Assembly (NCBI GenBank): GCA_946480785.1
Contig: CAMLLD010000109.1
Coordinates: forward strand, 1-15,197
Direction: 5' to 3'
DNA length: 15,197 nucleotides
Origin: an uncultured Blastocatellia bacterium
GTDB lineage: Bacteria; Acidobacteriota; Blastocatellia; Pyrinomonadales; Pyrinomonadaceae
The position numbers were made by a program, and so were the translations under genes. The notes below the pieces were generated by a model. It ran no database searches, was not told the origin of the DNA, and saw only the letters and a list, made by a program, of their open reading frames with translations. Position 1 is the stretch's first letter. Each line of letters starts with the position of its first letter. Shown piece after piece: positions 6,660 to 12,908 of the stretch.

Positions 6660-6813
6660 GAAGCGACAAGACGAAGCGACGAGCAGTGAGACCCTCGAAG
6701 ACCTCGAAGACGACGAGTTCTTTGACGAGGATGAAACAGATGACTCGGATGGCCCAAGTCCCGACGGCGCGTTTGACGAAGACGACGAACTAAGCGACGC
6801 CGATCCTCTTTAA
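6646..6813 (+). CDS. Short highly acidic hypothetical protein (55 aa), overlapping pgpA
   Basis: An unrecognised 55-aa frame from ATG 6646 to TAA 6811-6813. It starts MDTLKKRQDEATSSETLEDL and ends DDELSDADPL. I count 25 Asp/Glu against 3 Lys/Arg, with no Cys, no membrane segment and Phe only at 25, 26 and 43. It is therefore expected to be disordered and cytosolic. A GAGG (6632-6635) lies 10 nt before the ATG, and the frame overlaps the end of pgpA by 14 nt, an arrangement that favours coupled translation. It ends 8 bp before the convergent corA stop. The role is unknown; acidic tails of this type could bind basic partners or metal ions, which is speculation. Confidence 0.6.
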   Translation: MDTLKKRQDEATSSETLEDLEDDEFFDEDETDDSDGPSPDGAFDEDDELSDADPL

Positions 6814-6821
6814 GCCAGGGC

Positions 6822-7823
6822 TCACCCTTCGGGCGTCTCTTCTTTACCGCCGATCCACCCACGGCGCCAGAAGAAGATCAGCATCACGATCGCTATCACG
6901 AACATCACCACCAACGCCCCGAAGTATCCATACCGCGAGTGCAGCTCCGGCATGTTGTCGAAGTTCATCCCGTAAACCCCGGCGATAAACGTCAACGGCA
7001 ACATGATCGCCGAGAAGATCGTGAGCACTTTCATGATCTCATTCAAACGGTTCGACACGACCGACAAGTACGCCTCCAACGATCCGCCAATCAAGTCGCG
7101 ATAACTCTCCGCCAAATCCGTCACGCGCACGATGTGATCGTAAATGTCGCGATAAAACGGCCGCATGTCTTCCGGTATCAGGTGAAACTCACCGCGGCTC
7201 ATGCGTAACATGATATCCATCTGCTTCGTCGAAATACGCCGCAGCCGCAGCACGCTGCGCTTGAGATTCATGATCTCTTCGAGAATCGCGTTGTTCGGTC
7301 GCTTCAAAGTAAAAATGTCGTCTTCGAGCTGGTCGATGCGCTCGTCGAAATCGTCGAGCACGGGCGAGTAATAGTCGACCACCTGGTCCAGGATCTGGTG
7401 CATCAGAAACGCCGGCCCGCGCTGGCACGCGATCGGGCTTGTACGCAGCAGTTGTTTGACGTTGACGATGCTGCGAAACATGTCGTGGTGATAAGTGATG
7501 ACGTAGTTGCTGCCGAGAAAACCGTCGAGCTCGATCGTGTTGAAGCGATCGGGACTGGTGTCGGCGCGCACGCCGTGCACGATGAAATAAATGTAACCGG
7601 GAAACTCTTCGACCTTTGGATAGTGACGATTCTCGCGGCAGTCTTCGACCGTCAACGGATGGAAGTGAAAGACGTCGAGGAGCACTTGTTCGTCCTTCTC
7701 GTCCGGCTCTTCCATGTCGACCCAGATGACGTTTGACTGGTCCCGCAAAAGCTCCGGCAGTTGCTCCACGGTGAAGCCTTCGCTGACCCGGTGCTCGCCG
7801 CGGTGGTAAACAAGAATCTCCAT
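6822..7823 (-). CDS. corA: CorA-family magnesium/cobalt transporter
   Basis: A 333-aa inner-membrane channel that forms pentamers and imports Mg2+ (also Co2+/Ni2+). The large N-terminal cytoplasmic domain (about 1-270) contains the family segments HPLTVEDC, VEEFPGYIYFIVHG and the long helix RIDQLEDDIF..LKRSVLRLRR. The pore signature YGMNF (GMN at 285-287) closes the first transmembrane helix. The second helix is FGALVVMFVIAIVMLIFF, followed by a short basic and charged tail. ATG 7823 is chosen over the adjacent TTG because GGGGGAG (minus strand, 7837-7831) sits 7 nt upstream of it. It converges on the acidic gene and diverges from serA, so it is probably a single-gene unit. Confidence 0.95.
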   Translation of the reverse strand: MEILVYHRGEHRVSEGFTVEQLPELLRDQSNVIWVDMEEPDEKDEQVLLDVFHFHPLTVEDCRENRHYPKVEEFPGYIYFIVHGVRADTSPDRFNTIELDGFLGSNYVITYHHDMFRSIVNVKQLLRTSPIACQRGPAFLMHQILDQVVDYYSPVLDDFDERIDQLEDDIFTLKRPNNAILEEIMNLKRSVLRLRRISTKQMDIMLRMSRGEFHLIPEDMRPFYRDIYDHIVRVTDLAESYRDLIGGSLEAYLSVVSNRLNEIMKVLTIFSAIMLPLTFIAGVYGMNFDNMPELHSRYGYFGALVVMFVIAIVMLIFFWRRGWIGGKEETPEG

Positions 7824-7830
7824 CAATTAT

Positions 7831-7837
7831 CTCCCCC
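7831..7837 (-). promoter_or_regulatory. Ribosome binding site of corA
   Basis: GGGGGAG on the minus strand ends 7 nt before ATG 7823. It decides the start in favour of that ATG and is one of the few clear Shine-Dalgarno sites in the window. Confidence 0.6.
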
Positions 7838-7910
7838 GAGCGGTATCTGTTACCATACGGCCTTTTTACTGGCAAGCAGGAACCATCGACAGGATGTCAG
7901 AATTCAGCAG

Positions 7911-8615
7911 ATGAAAATCTTTGTAGCGGATGACGTGAGCGACAACGGCCTCGAGCCGTTGCGCGCAGCCGGCTTTACGGTCGAAAAGAAAACCGGTCTG
8001 ACTGGACCAGCGCTGGTCGACGCGCTCACGGATTGCGAAGGTCTCATCGTTCGCAGCGAGACGAAAGTCACTGCCGATGTATTGGCGAATGCGAGCAGTT
8101 TGCGCGTAATCGGACGCGCGGGTGTCGGTGTCGACAACATCGACGTCCCGGCCGCAACCATTCGCGGCATCGTGGTGATGAACGCACCCGACGGCAACAC
8201 GATCACCACCGCCGAACACACGATCGCGTTGCTCATTTCGTTAGCGCGTTCGATCCCGCAGGCGAACAGCAGCTTGAAGTCCGGACGTTGGGAACGAAAG
8301 AAGTTCATCGGCGTCGAACTCCAGGGCAAGACTCTCGGCATCGTCGGCCTCGGCCGCATCGGACGCGTCGTCGCGTCGCGCGCACGCGCGATGGGCATGA
8401 TGATCGTTGCTTACGATCCGTTCATCGCTCCCGAGCAGGCGCGCGATCTGGAGATCGAGCTGGCGCCGCTCGATGAAGTTTACGCGCGCGCTGATTTCCT
8501 CACGGTGCACACGCCGCTCACTGCCGAAACACGCGGGCTCATCGACGGCGACGTGTTCGCAAAGATGAAGAAAGGCGCGCGGATCATAAACTGCGCGCGG
8601 CGGGCTCGTCGATGA
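7911..8615 (+). CDS. serA: D-3-phosphoglycerate dehydrogenase, N-terminal part (frameshifted)
   Basis: First step of serine synthesis, oxidising 3-phosphoglycerate with NAD+. This part carries the outer substrate-binding lobe (residues 1-100, with IGRAGVGVDNIDVPAA) and most of the Rossmann domain (GLGRIG at 146-151, then YDPF). The frame runs correctly to GARIINCA (Cys228 at 8592-8594). It then misreads RRARR and stops at 8613-8615. The family continues ARGGLVDEAA, which is found intact one frame over from 8596. A 2-nt deletion in the GC run 8593-8600 explains this. The break is at the catalytic Arg of the ARGG loop, so this fragment alone cannot be active. ATG 7911 gives the normal N-terminus; the frame upstream of it lacks family similarity. 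Confidence 0.9.
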   Translation: MKIFVADDVSDNGLEPLRAAGFTVEKKTGLTGPALVDALTDCEGLIVRSETKVTADVLANASSLRVIGRAGVGVDNIDVPAATIRGIVVMNAPDGNTITTAEHTIALLISLARSIPQANSSLKSGRWERKKFIGVELQGKTLGIVGLGRIGRVVASRARAMGMMIVAYDPFIAPEQARDLEIELAPLDEVYARADFLTVHTPLTAETRGLIDGDVFAKMKKGARIINCARRARR

Positions 8616-8664
8616 AGCGGCGCTGCACGAAGCGATCAGCAACGGCACGATCGCGGGCGCGGCG

Positions 8665-9498
8665 TTGGACGTGTTCACCGACGAACCACCCGCATCGGAT
8701 CATCCGCTATTGAACCTGGACCAGGTGATCGTAACGCCGCATCTCGGCGCGTCCACGACCGAAGCGCAGGAAGGCGTCGCGCTCACAGTCGCCGAACAGA
8801 TGCGCGATTTCCTGTTGACGGGCGCGCTGCGTGGCGCGGTCAACGTGCCGGCGATCGGCATGAAAGAGCTCAACGTATTGCAGCCTTACGTTTCGCTCGC
8901 GGAGAGTCTCGGACGTTTTCAGGCCCAACTCGTCGACAAGCCCGTCAGCGAAGTGCGTATTCAATTCGCGGGGGAGATCGTCAACGTTGACGCGACTCCC
9001 GTAACGCGCGCGTTTGTTGCGGGACTGCTGCGCGACGTGAGCGCGCGGGTGAACGTCGTCAACGCGTTTTTGATTGCCGAAGAACGCGGTATCAAAGTCA
9101 CGTCGACGTACGTGCGCGTGAGCGGCGACGTCGCCCCCGCAATCCGTACTGAGATCACGACCGGTAGCACAACGCGAAGTCTTGCCGGAACACTTTTCGG
9201 ATATGGGGAACAGCGTCGTGAGGGTCGCATCACCGAGATCGACGGTTTTTATCTCGAAGCCACGCCAAAAGGCCATATGCTCGTGACGCGCAATCGTGAC
9301 GTGCCGGGCGTGATCGGACAGATCGGCACGATTCTCGGCGAGCGTGGCGTAAACATCAGCCGCTTTCATCTCGGTCGCCGCGAACGCGGTGGCGAAGCGA
9401 TGGCCCTGATAGAAATTGATGCGCCCGCGACGAAAGAGACGCTACAATCGTTGCGCGATCTCGAGCAGGTAATCTCAGCTCAGCCCATTGAACTATAG
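8665..9498 (+). CDS. serA: D-3-phosphoglycerate dehydrogenase, C-terminal part (frameshifted)
   Basis: Continues the preceding fragment in the next frame. Family similarity begins at 8596 (RGGLVDEAALHEAISNGT), before any usable start; TTG 8665 is only the first formal start codon. The fragment holds the catalytic Glu (FTDEPP) and His (TPHLGASTTEAQEG), the end of the catalytic domain, the allosteric substrate-binding (ASB) domain and a C-terminal ACT domain (GHMLVTRNRDVPGVIGQIG), which senses serine in long-type SerA. Joined with the first part and the two bases restored, the protein would be 529 aa, the usual size for long SerA. It is either an assembly error in one gene or a real inactivation. 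The protease gene starts 47 nt after its stop. Confidence 0.9.
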   Translation: MDVFTDEPPASDHPLLNLDQVIVTPHLGASTTEAQEGVALTVAEQMRDFLLTGALRGAVNVPAIGMKELNVLQPYVSLAESLGRFQAQLVDKPVSEVRIQFAGEIVNVDATPVTRAFVAGLLRDVSARVNVVNAFLIAEERGIKVTSTYVRVSGDVAPAIRTEITTGSTTRSLAGTLFGYGEQRREGRITEIDGFYLEATPKGHMLVTRNRDVPGVIGQIGTILGERGVNISRFHLGRRERGGEAMALIEIDAPATKETLQSLRDLEQVISAQPIEL

Positions 9499-9531
9499 CT
9501 CTTAACATTTAATCGCTGTCCTTAACTCCTC

Positions 9532-9538
9532 AGGAAGG
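9532..9538 (+). promoter_or_regulatory. Ribosome binding site of the protease gene
   Basis: AGGAAGG, ending 7 nt before ATG 9546. It is preceded by TCCT, which could pair with the second AGGA (9536-9539) in a weak 4-bp hairpin. It supports ATG 9546 as the start. Confidence 0.6.
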
Positions 9539-9545
9539 ATCGACT

Positions 9546-11432
9546 ATGTCTGTTTCTTCACGCGCTGTTTCTTCACGCGCGCTCGTCGAGCTGGTTCTCC
9601 TCGGTCCCACAAGCGATCGCCGGCAACTACAGGATTCGCCGGTCCTCGGCGACGTGTGGATCGAATACGCGATGAACCCCGCGGATCCGATCGATCTCTT
9701 GATTACGCCACACCAGACCTGCGGCGCTGGTCCAGTCGCGGTGGAGATCTCAACGCGACTCAAAAAAGCGCGTGTTGCCGGCGCGCCAGTGAAGGATTCA
9801 CAGATTGCTTACTTGCAAGGACTCGTGGCGGCGCAACTGTATTTCGAAGATTTGGTGCGCGTCGTTGTGCCGCTGACGCAGTGGTGGGGCGAGCGAAAAG
9901 TCGAGACCGACCTCAACGACTATGTGGCGGGCGATCGTTTGCGCACCTGTCTGCAAACGATCATCGATTGGACCAAAGCGGCAAATAAGGATGACCAGGT
10001 GAAAACGGCCGCACGCTTTGCCAAATTCAACTCGCTCGATCGCTACGCCAGCCTTGCGGCCATCATCCTCTGGGCGGCCACGAAGAATAAGGGCAAGCGA
10101 AAAACTGTGAGCGCGGGCGATGCGCTTACGAAAATAGCGAGGCCCGAAGAGATCACTGCACCATTGCGCCAACTCTTCAAAAAAATCCTCGCCGACAGTG
10201 AAGAGAAGAAGAAGCCCGGTTACGCAGTGCAGATCTGGCAAGTCTCGCTTAATCGCAAAGCGATGCCGGCGTTGAACCGTTCGGTTCCGGCTGTTAAAGG
10301 CGACGCGGCGCGCACGTTGTTCAGCGTTAAGTGCGACCAGATCCATTGGGCCGTTCTCGACGCAGGCATTGACGGTAACCATCCGTCGTTCTTCGATAAC
10401 CAGAATCCGCCACAGTCGCGCATCATCAAGGCGTTTGATTTCCGAAACATTCGCCGCATCCTCACCGCGATCGAGATGGACGCGCGCTCGTTCCAGAAGT
10501 TGCTGGAAGACTTAAAGGCCGGCGAAGGCAAAAAGCTCAGCCTTAAAGACGCCACGAAAATACTCGACGCGCTCGTCGAGGATGCGAAAAACGATCGCCC
10601 GATTCACTGGGAGTTGCTCGAACGTTTCATCGAGATCGATCCGGCCAAAGTGAAACCCGAGAGCGGGCACGGCACGCACGTCGCCGGCATCATCGGCGCC
10701 GCGAGGAACGGCAATGCGCAGTTTGCCGACGGCATGTGTCCCGACATCAAGCTCTACGACTTTCGCGTGTTGGGCCAGACGCTCGAAGACACGGAGTTTG
10801 CGATCATCGCGGCGTTGCAGTATCTGCGCTACCTCAACGATCGACACTCGTATCTAAGCATTCACGGCGCGAACCTCAGCTTGTCGATTCCGCACGACGT
10901 GCGCAACTTCGCCTGCGGCCGCACGCCGATCTGCAACGAGTGTGAACGACTTGTCGAAAGCGGCGTGGTGGTCGTCGCAGCCGCGGGAAATCTCGGTTAC
11001 CAGCGCTTCGAAACGAAAGACGGATCTTACGAAGGCTACACGGCTTTCAGCGTGACCGATCCGGGTAACGCCGACGGCGTGATCACTGTCGGCGCGACGC
11101 ATCGCTACCGGCCGCACACTTACGGCGTCAGTTTCTTTTCCAGTCGTGGGCCAACCGGTGACGGCCGTTTGAAACCGGATCTCGTCGCGCCCGGTGAGCG
11201 TATCGAGTCGTGTTTGCTCGACAGCGGTTGGGGCGAGCTCGACGGCACGAGCATGGCTGCGCCGCACGTGAGTGGCGCCGCGGCGATGTTGATGGCGCGT
11301 TACGACGAACTCATCGGTGAGCCGCAAAGAATCAAACAGATCCTTTGCGACAGCGCCACGGACCTCGGACGCGAGCGCAGCTTCCAGGGACACGGAATGC
11401 TCGACGTATTGCGCGCCTTTCAAAGTATCTAA
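9546..11432 (+). CDS. Subtilisin-like serine protease (S8 family), cytoplasmic, with N-terminal domain of unknown function
   Basis: A 628-aa protein with the full S8 triad: Asp272 (AVLDAGIDGNHPSF), His375 (SGHGTHVAGI), Ser569 (DGTSMAAPHVSG), plus the oxyanion Asn482 (AAAGNLG). No signal peptide, propeptide cleavage site or membrane helix is seen, so it should act in the cytosol. Residues 1-265 form a mostly helical region I cannot assign (contains YAMNPADPIDLLITPH). The Asp-to-His spacing is 103 residues, against 32 in subtilisin BPN'; the extra part is a charged helical insert (about 310-365). A cysteine cluster, C457-x5-C463-x2-C466, lies just before the oxyanion strand and could bind a metal. 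It sits 18 nt upstream of the MBL-fold gene in one unit. The job is probably limited, triggered proteolysis; the substrate is unknown. Confidence 0.92.
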   Translation: MSVSSRAVSSRALVELVLLGPTSDRRQLQDSPVLGDVWIEYAMNPADPIDLLITPHQTCGAGPVAVEISTRLKKARVAGAPVKDSQIAYLQGLVAAQLYFEDLVRVVVPLTQWWGERKVETDLNDYVAGDRLRTCLQTIIDWTKAANKDDQVKTAARFAKFNSLDRYASLAAIILWAATKNKGKRKTVSAGDALTKIARPEEITAPLRQLFKKILADSEEKKKPGYAVQIWQVSLNRKAMPALNRSVPAVKGDAARTLFSVKCDQIHWAVLDAGIDGNHPSFFDNQNPPQSRIIKAFDFRNIRRILTAIEMDARSFQKLLEDLKAGEGKKLSLKDATKILDALVEDAKNDRPIHWELLERFIEIDPAKVKPESGHGTHVAGIIGAARNGNAQFADGMCPDIKLYDFRVLGQTLEDTEFAIIAALQYLRYLNDRHSYLSIHGANLSLSIPHDVRNFACGRTPICNECERLVESGVVVVAAAGNLGYQRFETKDGSYEGYTAFSVTDPGNADGVITVGATHRYRPHTYGVSFFSSRGPTGDGRLKPDLVAPGERIESCLLDSGWGELDGTSMAAPHVSGAAAMLMARYDELIGEPQRIKQILCDSATDLGRERSFQGHGMLDVLRAFQSI

Positions 11433-11438
11433 ACCTCC

Positions 11439-11444
11439 AGGAGG
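11439..11444 (+). promoter_or_regulatory. Ribosome binding site of the MBL-fold gene, within a palindrome
   Basis: AGGAGG, a perfect Shine-Dalgarno ending 6 nt before ATG 11451. It forms the right half of CCTCCAGGAGG (11434-11444), directly after the protease stop codon, so the site is self-complementary; in RNA a 3-bp stem with a 5-nt loop is the most that could form locally. Confidence 0.7.
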
Positions 11445-11450
11445 AACCTC

Positions 11451-12668
11451 ATGTTTCTTAGTCTCGACGTTCGGCGCGCTCGCAAGGGCGATTGCCTCAT
11501 CCTTCATTTCGGCTCGAAGAAAGATCCCGGGCTGGGCATCATCGACGGTGGACCGTCGCAGGTCTACAAGCCGTTTCTCAAGCCGCGTCTCGATGAGATC
11601 AGAAAGAAGCGCAAGCTCGGCGAGGACGATCCGTTGCCGGTGGACTTTCTGATGGTCAGCCACATCGACGACGATCACATCAACGGCGTGCTCGAGCTGA
11701 CGAAAGAGTTGCTCGAAGCGAAAGCCGCGCAACGTCCGCTGCCGTTGCGAATCAACGGCGTGTGGCACAACACGTTCGACGACATCATCGGCAATAGTCC
11801 GAAGGAACTAACTGCGTCCGTGACGGCGGCGTTTGGCGCCGCGTCTCTGAACGGCGAGCCGGACGTCGAAGGACTCGACGCGGACGTGGCGAAAGTCTTC
11901 GCGAGTGTGGACCAGGGTTTTCGTTTACGCGACGACATTCGCGGGTTGAAGTTGCGCATCAATCCGGGCTTCAACGGCGGTCTCGTGATCGCCAAGAAAG
12001 GCGCGAAGACGATCGACATGGGCAAGGGCATGAAGTTCACCGTGGTTGGCCCAATGCACGACGAAGTGGTCGATCTGCAAAAAGCGCACGACGCGTTTCT
12101 GAAGAAGAACAAGCCGGCGAAAGCGACTGCGGGGTTGTTGGCGGCGTTCACGGACAACTCGGTGGCGAACCTCTCGAGTCTCGTCGTGCTGGCCGAAGCA
12201 GGGCAGAAGCGAATCCTGTTAACCGGTGACGCGCGTGGCGACAAGGTGTTGGAAGGTCTTGAGCTCGCGGGCGTGTTGAAGGCTGACGGCAAGAGCACGA
12301 CTCACGTCGATGTGTTCAAAGTGCCGCATCACGGCAGCGACCGCAACGCCGATCCGATCCTGTTTCGCCGCGTGACAGCGGACCACTACGTCTTTTCGGG
12401 CAACGGCGAGCATGGCAACCCGGAGCGCGCGACGTTGCAGATGCTGCTCGACGAGCGTGGTGAAGCTGACGACTACACGATTCATCTCACTTACCCGATC
12501 GACGAGATCGACGCCGGCCGCAAGGCTGACTGGCAAAAAGAGCAGGCGAAAGAAAAAGCAAAAAAGAAGAAGAACGCAAAGGTGAAGGTGCGCGCGAATT
12601 GGTCCCCCGCGAAAAACGGCCTCAAGTCCTTTTCGCCGCACACAAAAAGTTTGCCGATAAAGTGGTGA
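11451..12668 (+). CDS. ComEC-type metallo-beta-lactamase-fold hydrolase, frameshifted near the 3' end
   Basis: A cytosolic MBL-fold protein of the ComEC/Rec2-like group. Metal-site marks: IIDGGPS near the N-terminus, SHIDDDHINGV (His71-x-Asp73-x-Asp75-His76, the HxDxDH form rather than HxHxDH), ILLTGDA (Asp260) and VPHHGSDRN (His293/294). The family hydrolyses phosphodiesters or similar bonds; the substrate here is unknown. The frame as read is 405 aa and ends SPHTKSLPIKW. With one extra T in the run 12630-12633 it would instead read on as KSFFAAHKKFAD and VVIVEEDQPHVIDLLDAV, ending at 12716-12718 (422 aa). That tail looks like real protein, so a 1-nt loss is likely. There is a lysine-rich stretch (KEKAKKKKNAKVKV) before the break. 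The operon partner is the upstream protease. Confidence 0.88.
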   Translation: MFLSLDVRRARKGDCLILHFGSKKDPGLGIIDGGPSQVYKPFLKPRLDEIRKKRKLGEDDPLPVDFLMVSHIDDDHINGVLELTKELLEAKAAQRPLPLRINGVWHNTFDDIIGNSPKELTASVTAAFGAASLNGEPDVEGLDADVAKVFASVDQGFRLRDDIRGLKLRINPGFNGGLVIAKKGAKTIDMGKGMKFTVVGPMHDEVVDLQKAHDAFLKKNKPAKATAGLLAAFTDNSVANLSSLVVLAEAGQKRILLTGDARGDKVLEGLELAGVLKADGKSTTHVDVFKVPHHGSDRNADPILFRRVTADHYVFSGNGEHGNPERATLQMLLDERGEADDYTIHLTYPIDEIDAGRKADWQKEQAKEKAKKKKNAKVKVRANWSPAKNGLKSFSPHTKSLPIKW

Positions 12669-12700
12669 TCGTAGAAGAAGATCAGCCACATGTCATCGAC

Positions 12701-12729
12701 TTGCTCGACGCGGTCTGATTGGCTAAAAT
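12701..12729 (+). promoter_or_regulatory. Weak candidate promoter for the efflux genes
   Basis: TTGCTC (12701-12706), 17 bp, then TAAAAT (12724-12729). The -10 is good and the -35 poor (three of six). It would give a ~170-nt leader before the adaptor start. It overlaps the restored tail of the MBL gene. Confidence 0.2.
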
Positions 12730-12791
12730 CCGGCCTCAGTTACTTCGCGTCTGGTTCACAATTCTTAACAAATTTTTACGCCCACTTAACA

Positions 12792-12811
12792 CGCCGCGCC
12801 TGGCCGCGGCG
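12792..12811. repeat. GC-rich inverted repeat upstream of the efflux genes
   Basis: CGCCGCG and CGCGGCG form a perfect 7-bp stem around CCTGGC. An AT-rich stretch precedes it (12759-12778) and TAATATTAT follows it. There is no T-run, so terminator function for the MBL gene is unconvincing. It could be an operator or a leader hairpin of the efflux genes. Confidence 0.35.
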
Positions 12812-12894
12812 TAATATTATCGGCTCAAGGCGAAAGGCAATAGCGGCAGCGCGCGCAACAAATGCGAAGGCGCAATCGTACGCACAGTCAAACC

Positions 12895-12900
12895 TAAGGA
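12895..12900 (+). promoter_or_regulatory. Ribosome binding site of the efflux adaptor gene
   Basis: TAAGGA, 8 nt before ATG 12909. It decides this start over the longer open frame from 12690, whose first 73 codons show no protein-like composition. Confidence 0.55.
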
Positions 12901-12908
12901 AACAATTT

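Noticed and set aside
6813..6845. Bidirectional terminator between the acidic gene and corA
   Set aside because: The gap is only 8 bp. CCC-TTC-GGG lies inside the corA coding end and has no adjacent T-run that fits.
7761..7910. N-terminal extension of serA upstream of ATG 7911
   Set aside because: It runs antisense through the start of corA, and the family's N-terminus (MKIFVADDV) begins at 7911.
8592..8615. Programmed ribosomal frameshift in serA
   Set aside because: No slippery heptamer, no downstream pseudoknot apparent, and the family shows no such recoding; a deletion or sequencing error is simpler.
10854..11768. 304-aa frame opposite the protease and MBL genes
   Set aside because: Lies antisense to the catalytic Ser region and the start of the MBL gene, both securely coding on +.
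12792..12820. Intrinsic terminator after the MBL gene
   Set aside because: The 7-bp GC stem is followed by TAATATTAT, not a T-run; listed only as an inverted repeat.
12690..12908. N-terminal extension of the efflux adaptor from ATG 12690
   Set aside because: It would bury a classical lipoprotein signal 73 residues inside the protein; ATG 12909 has a Shine-Dalgarno and begins that signal directly.
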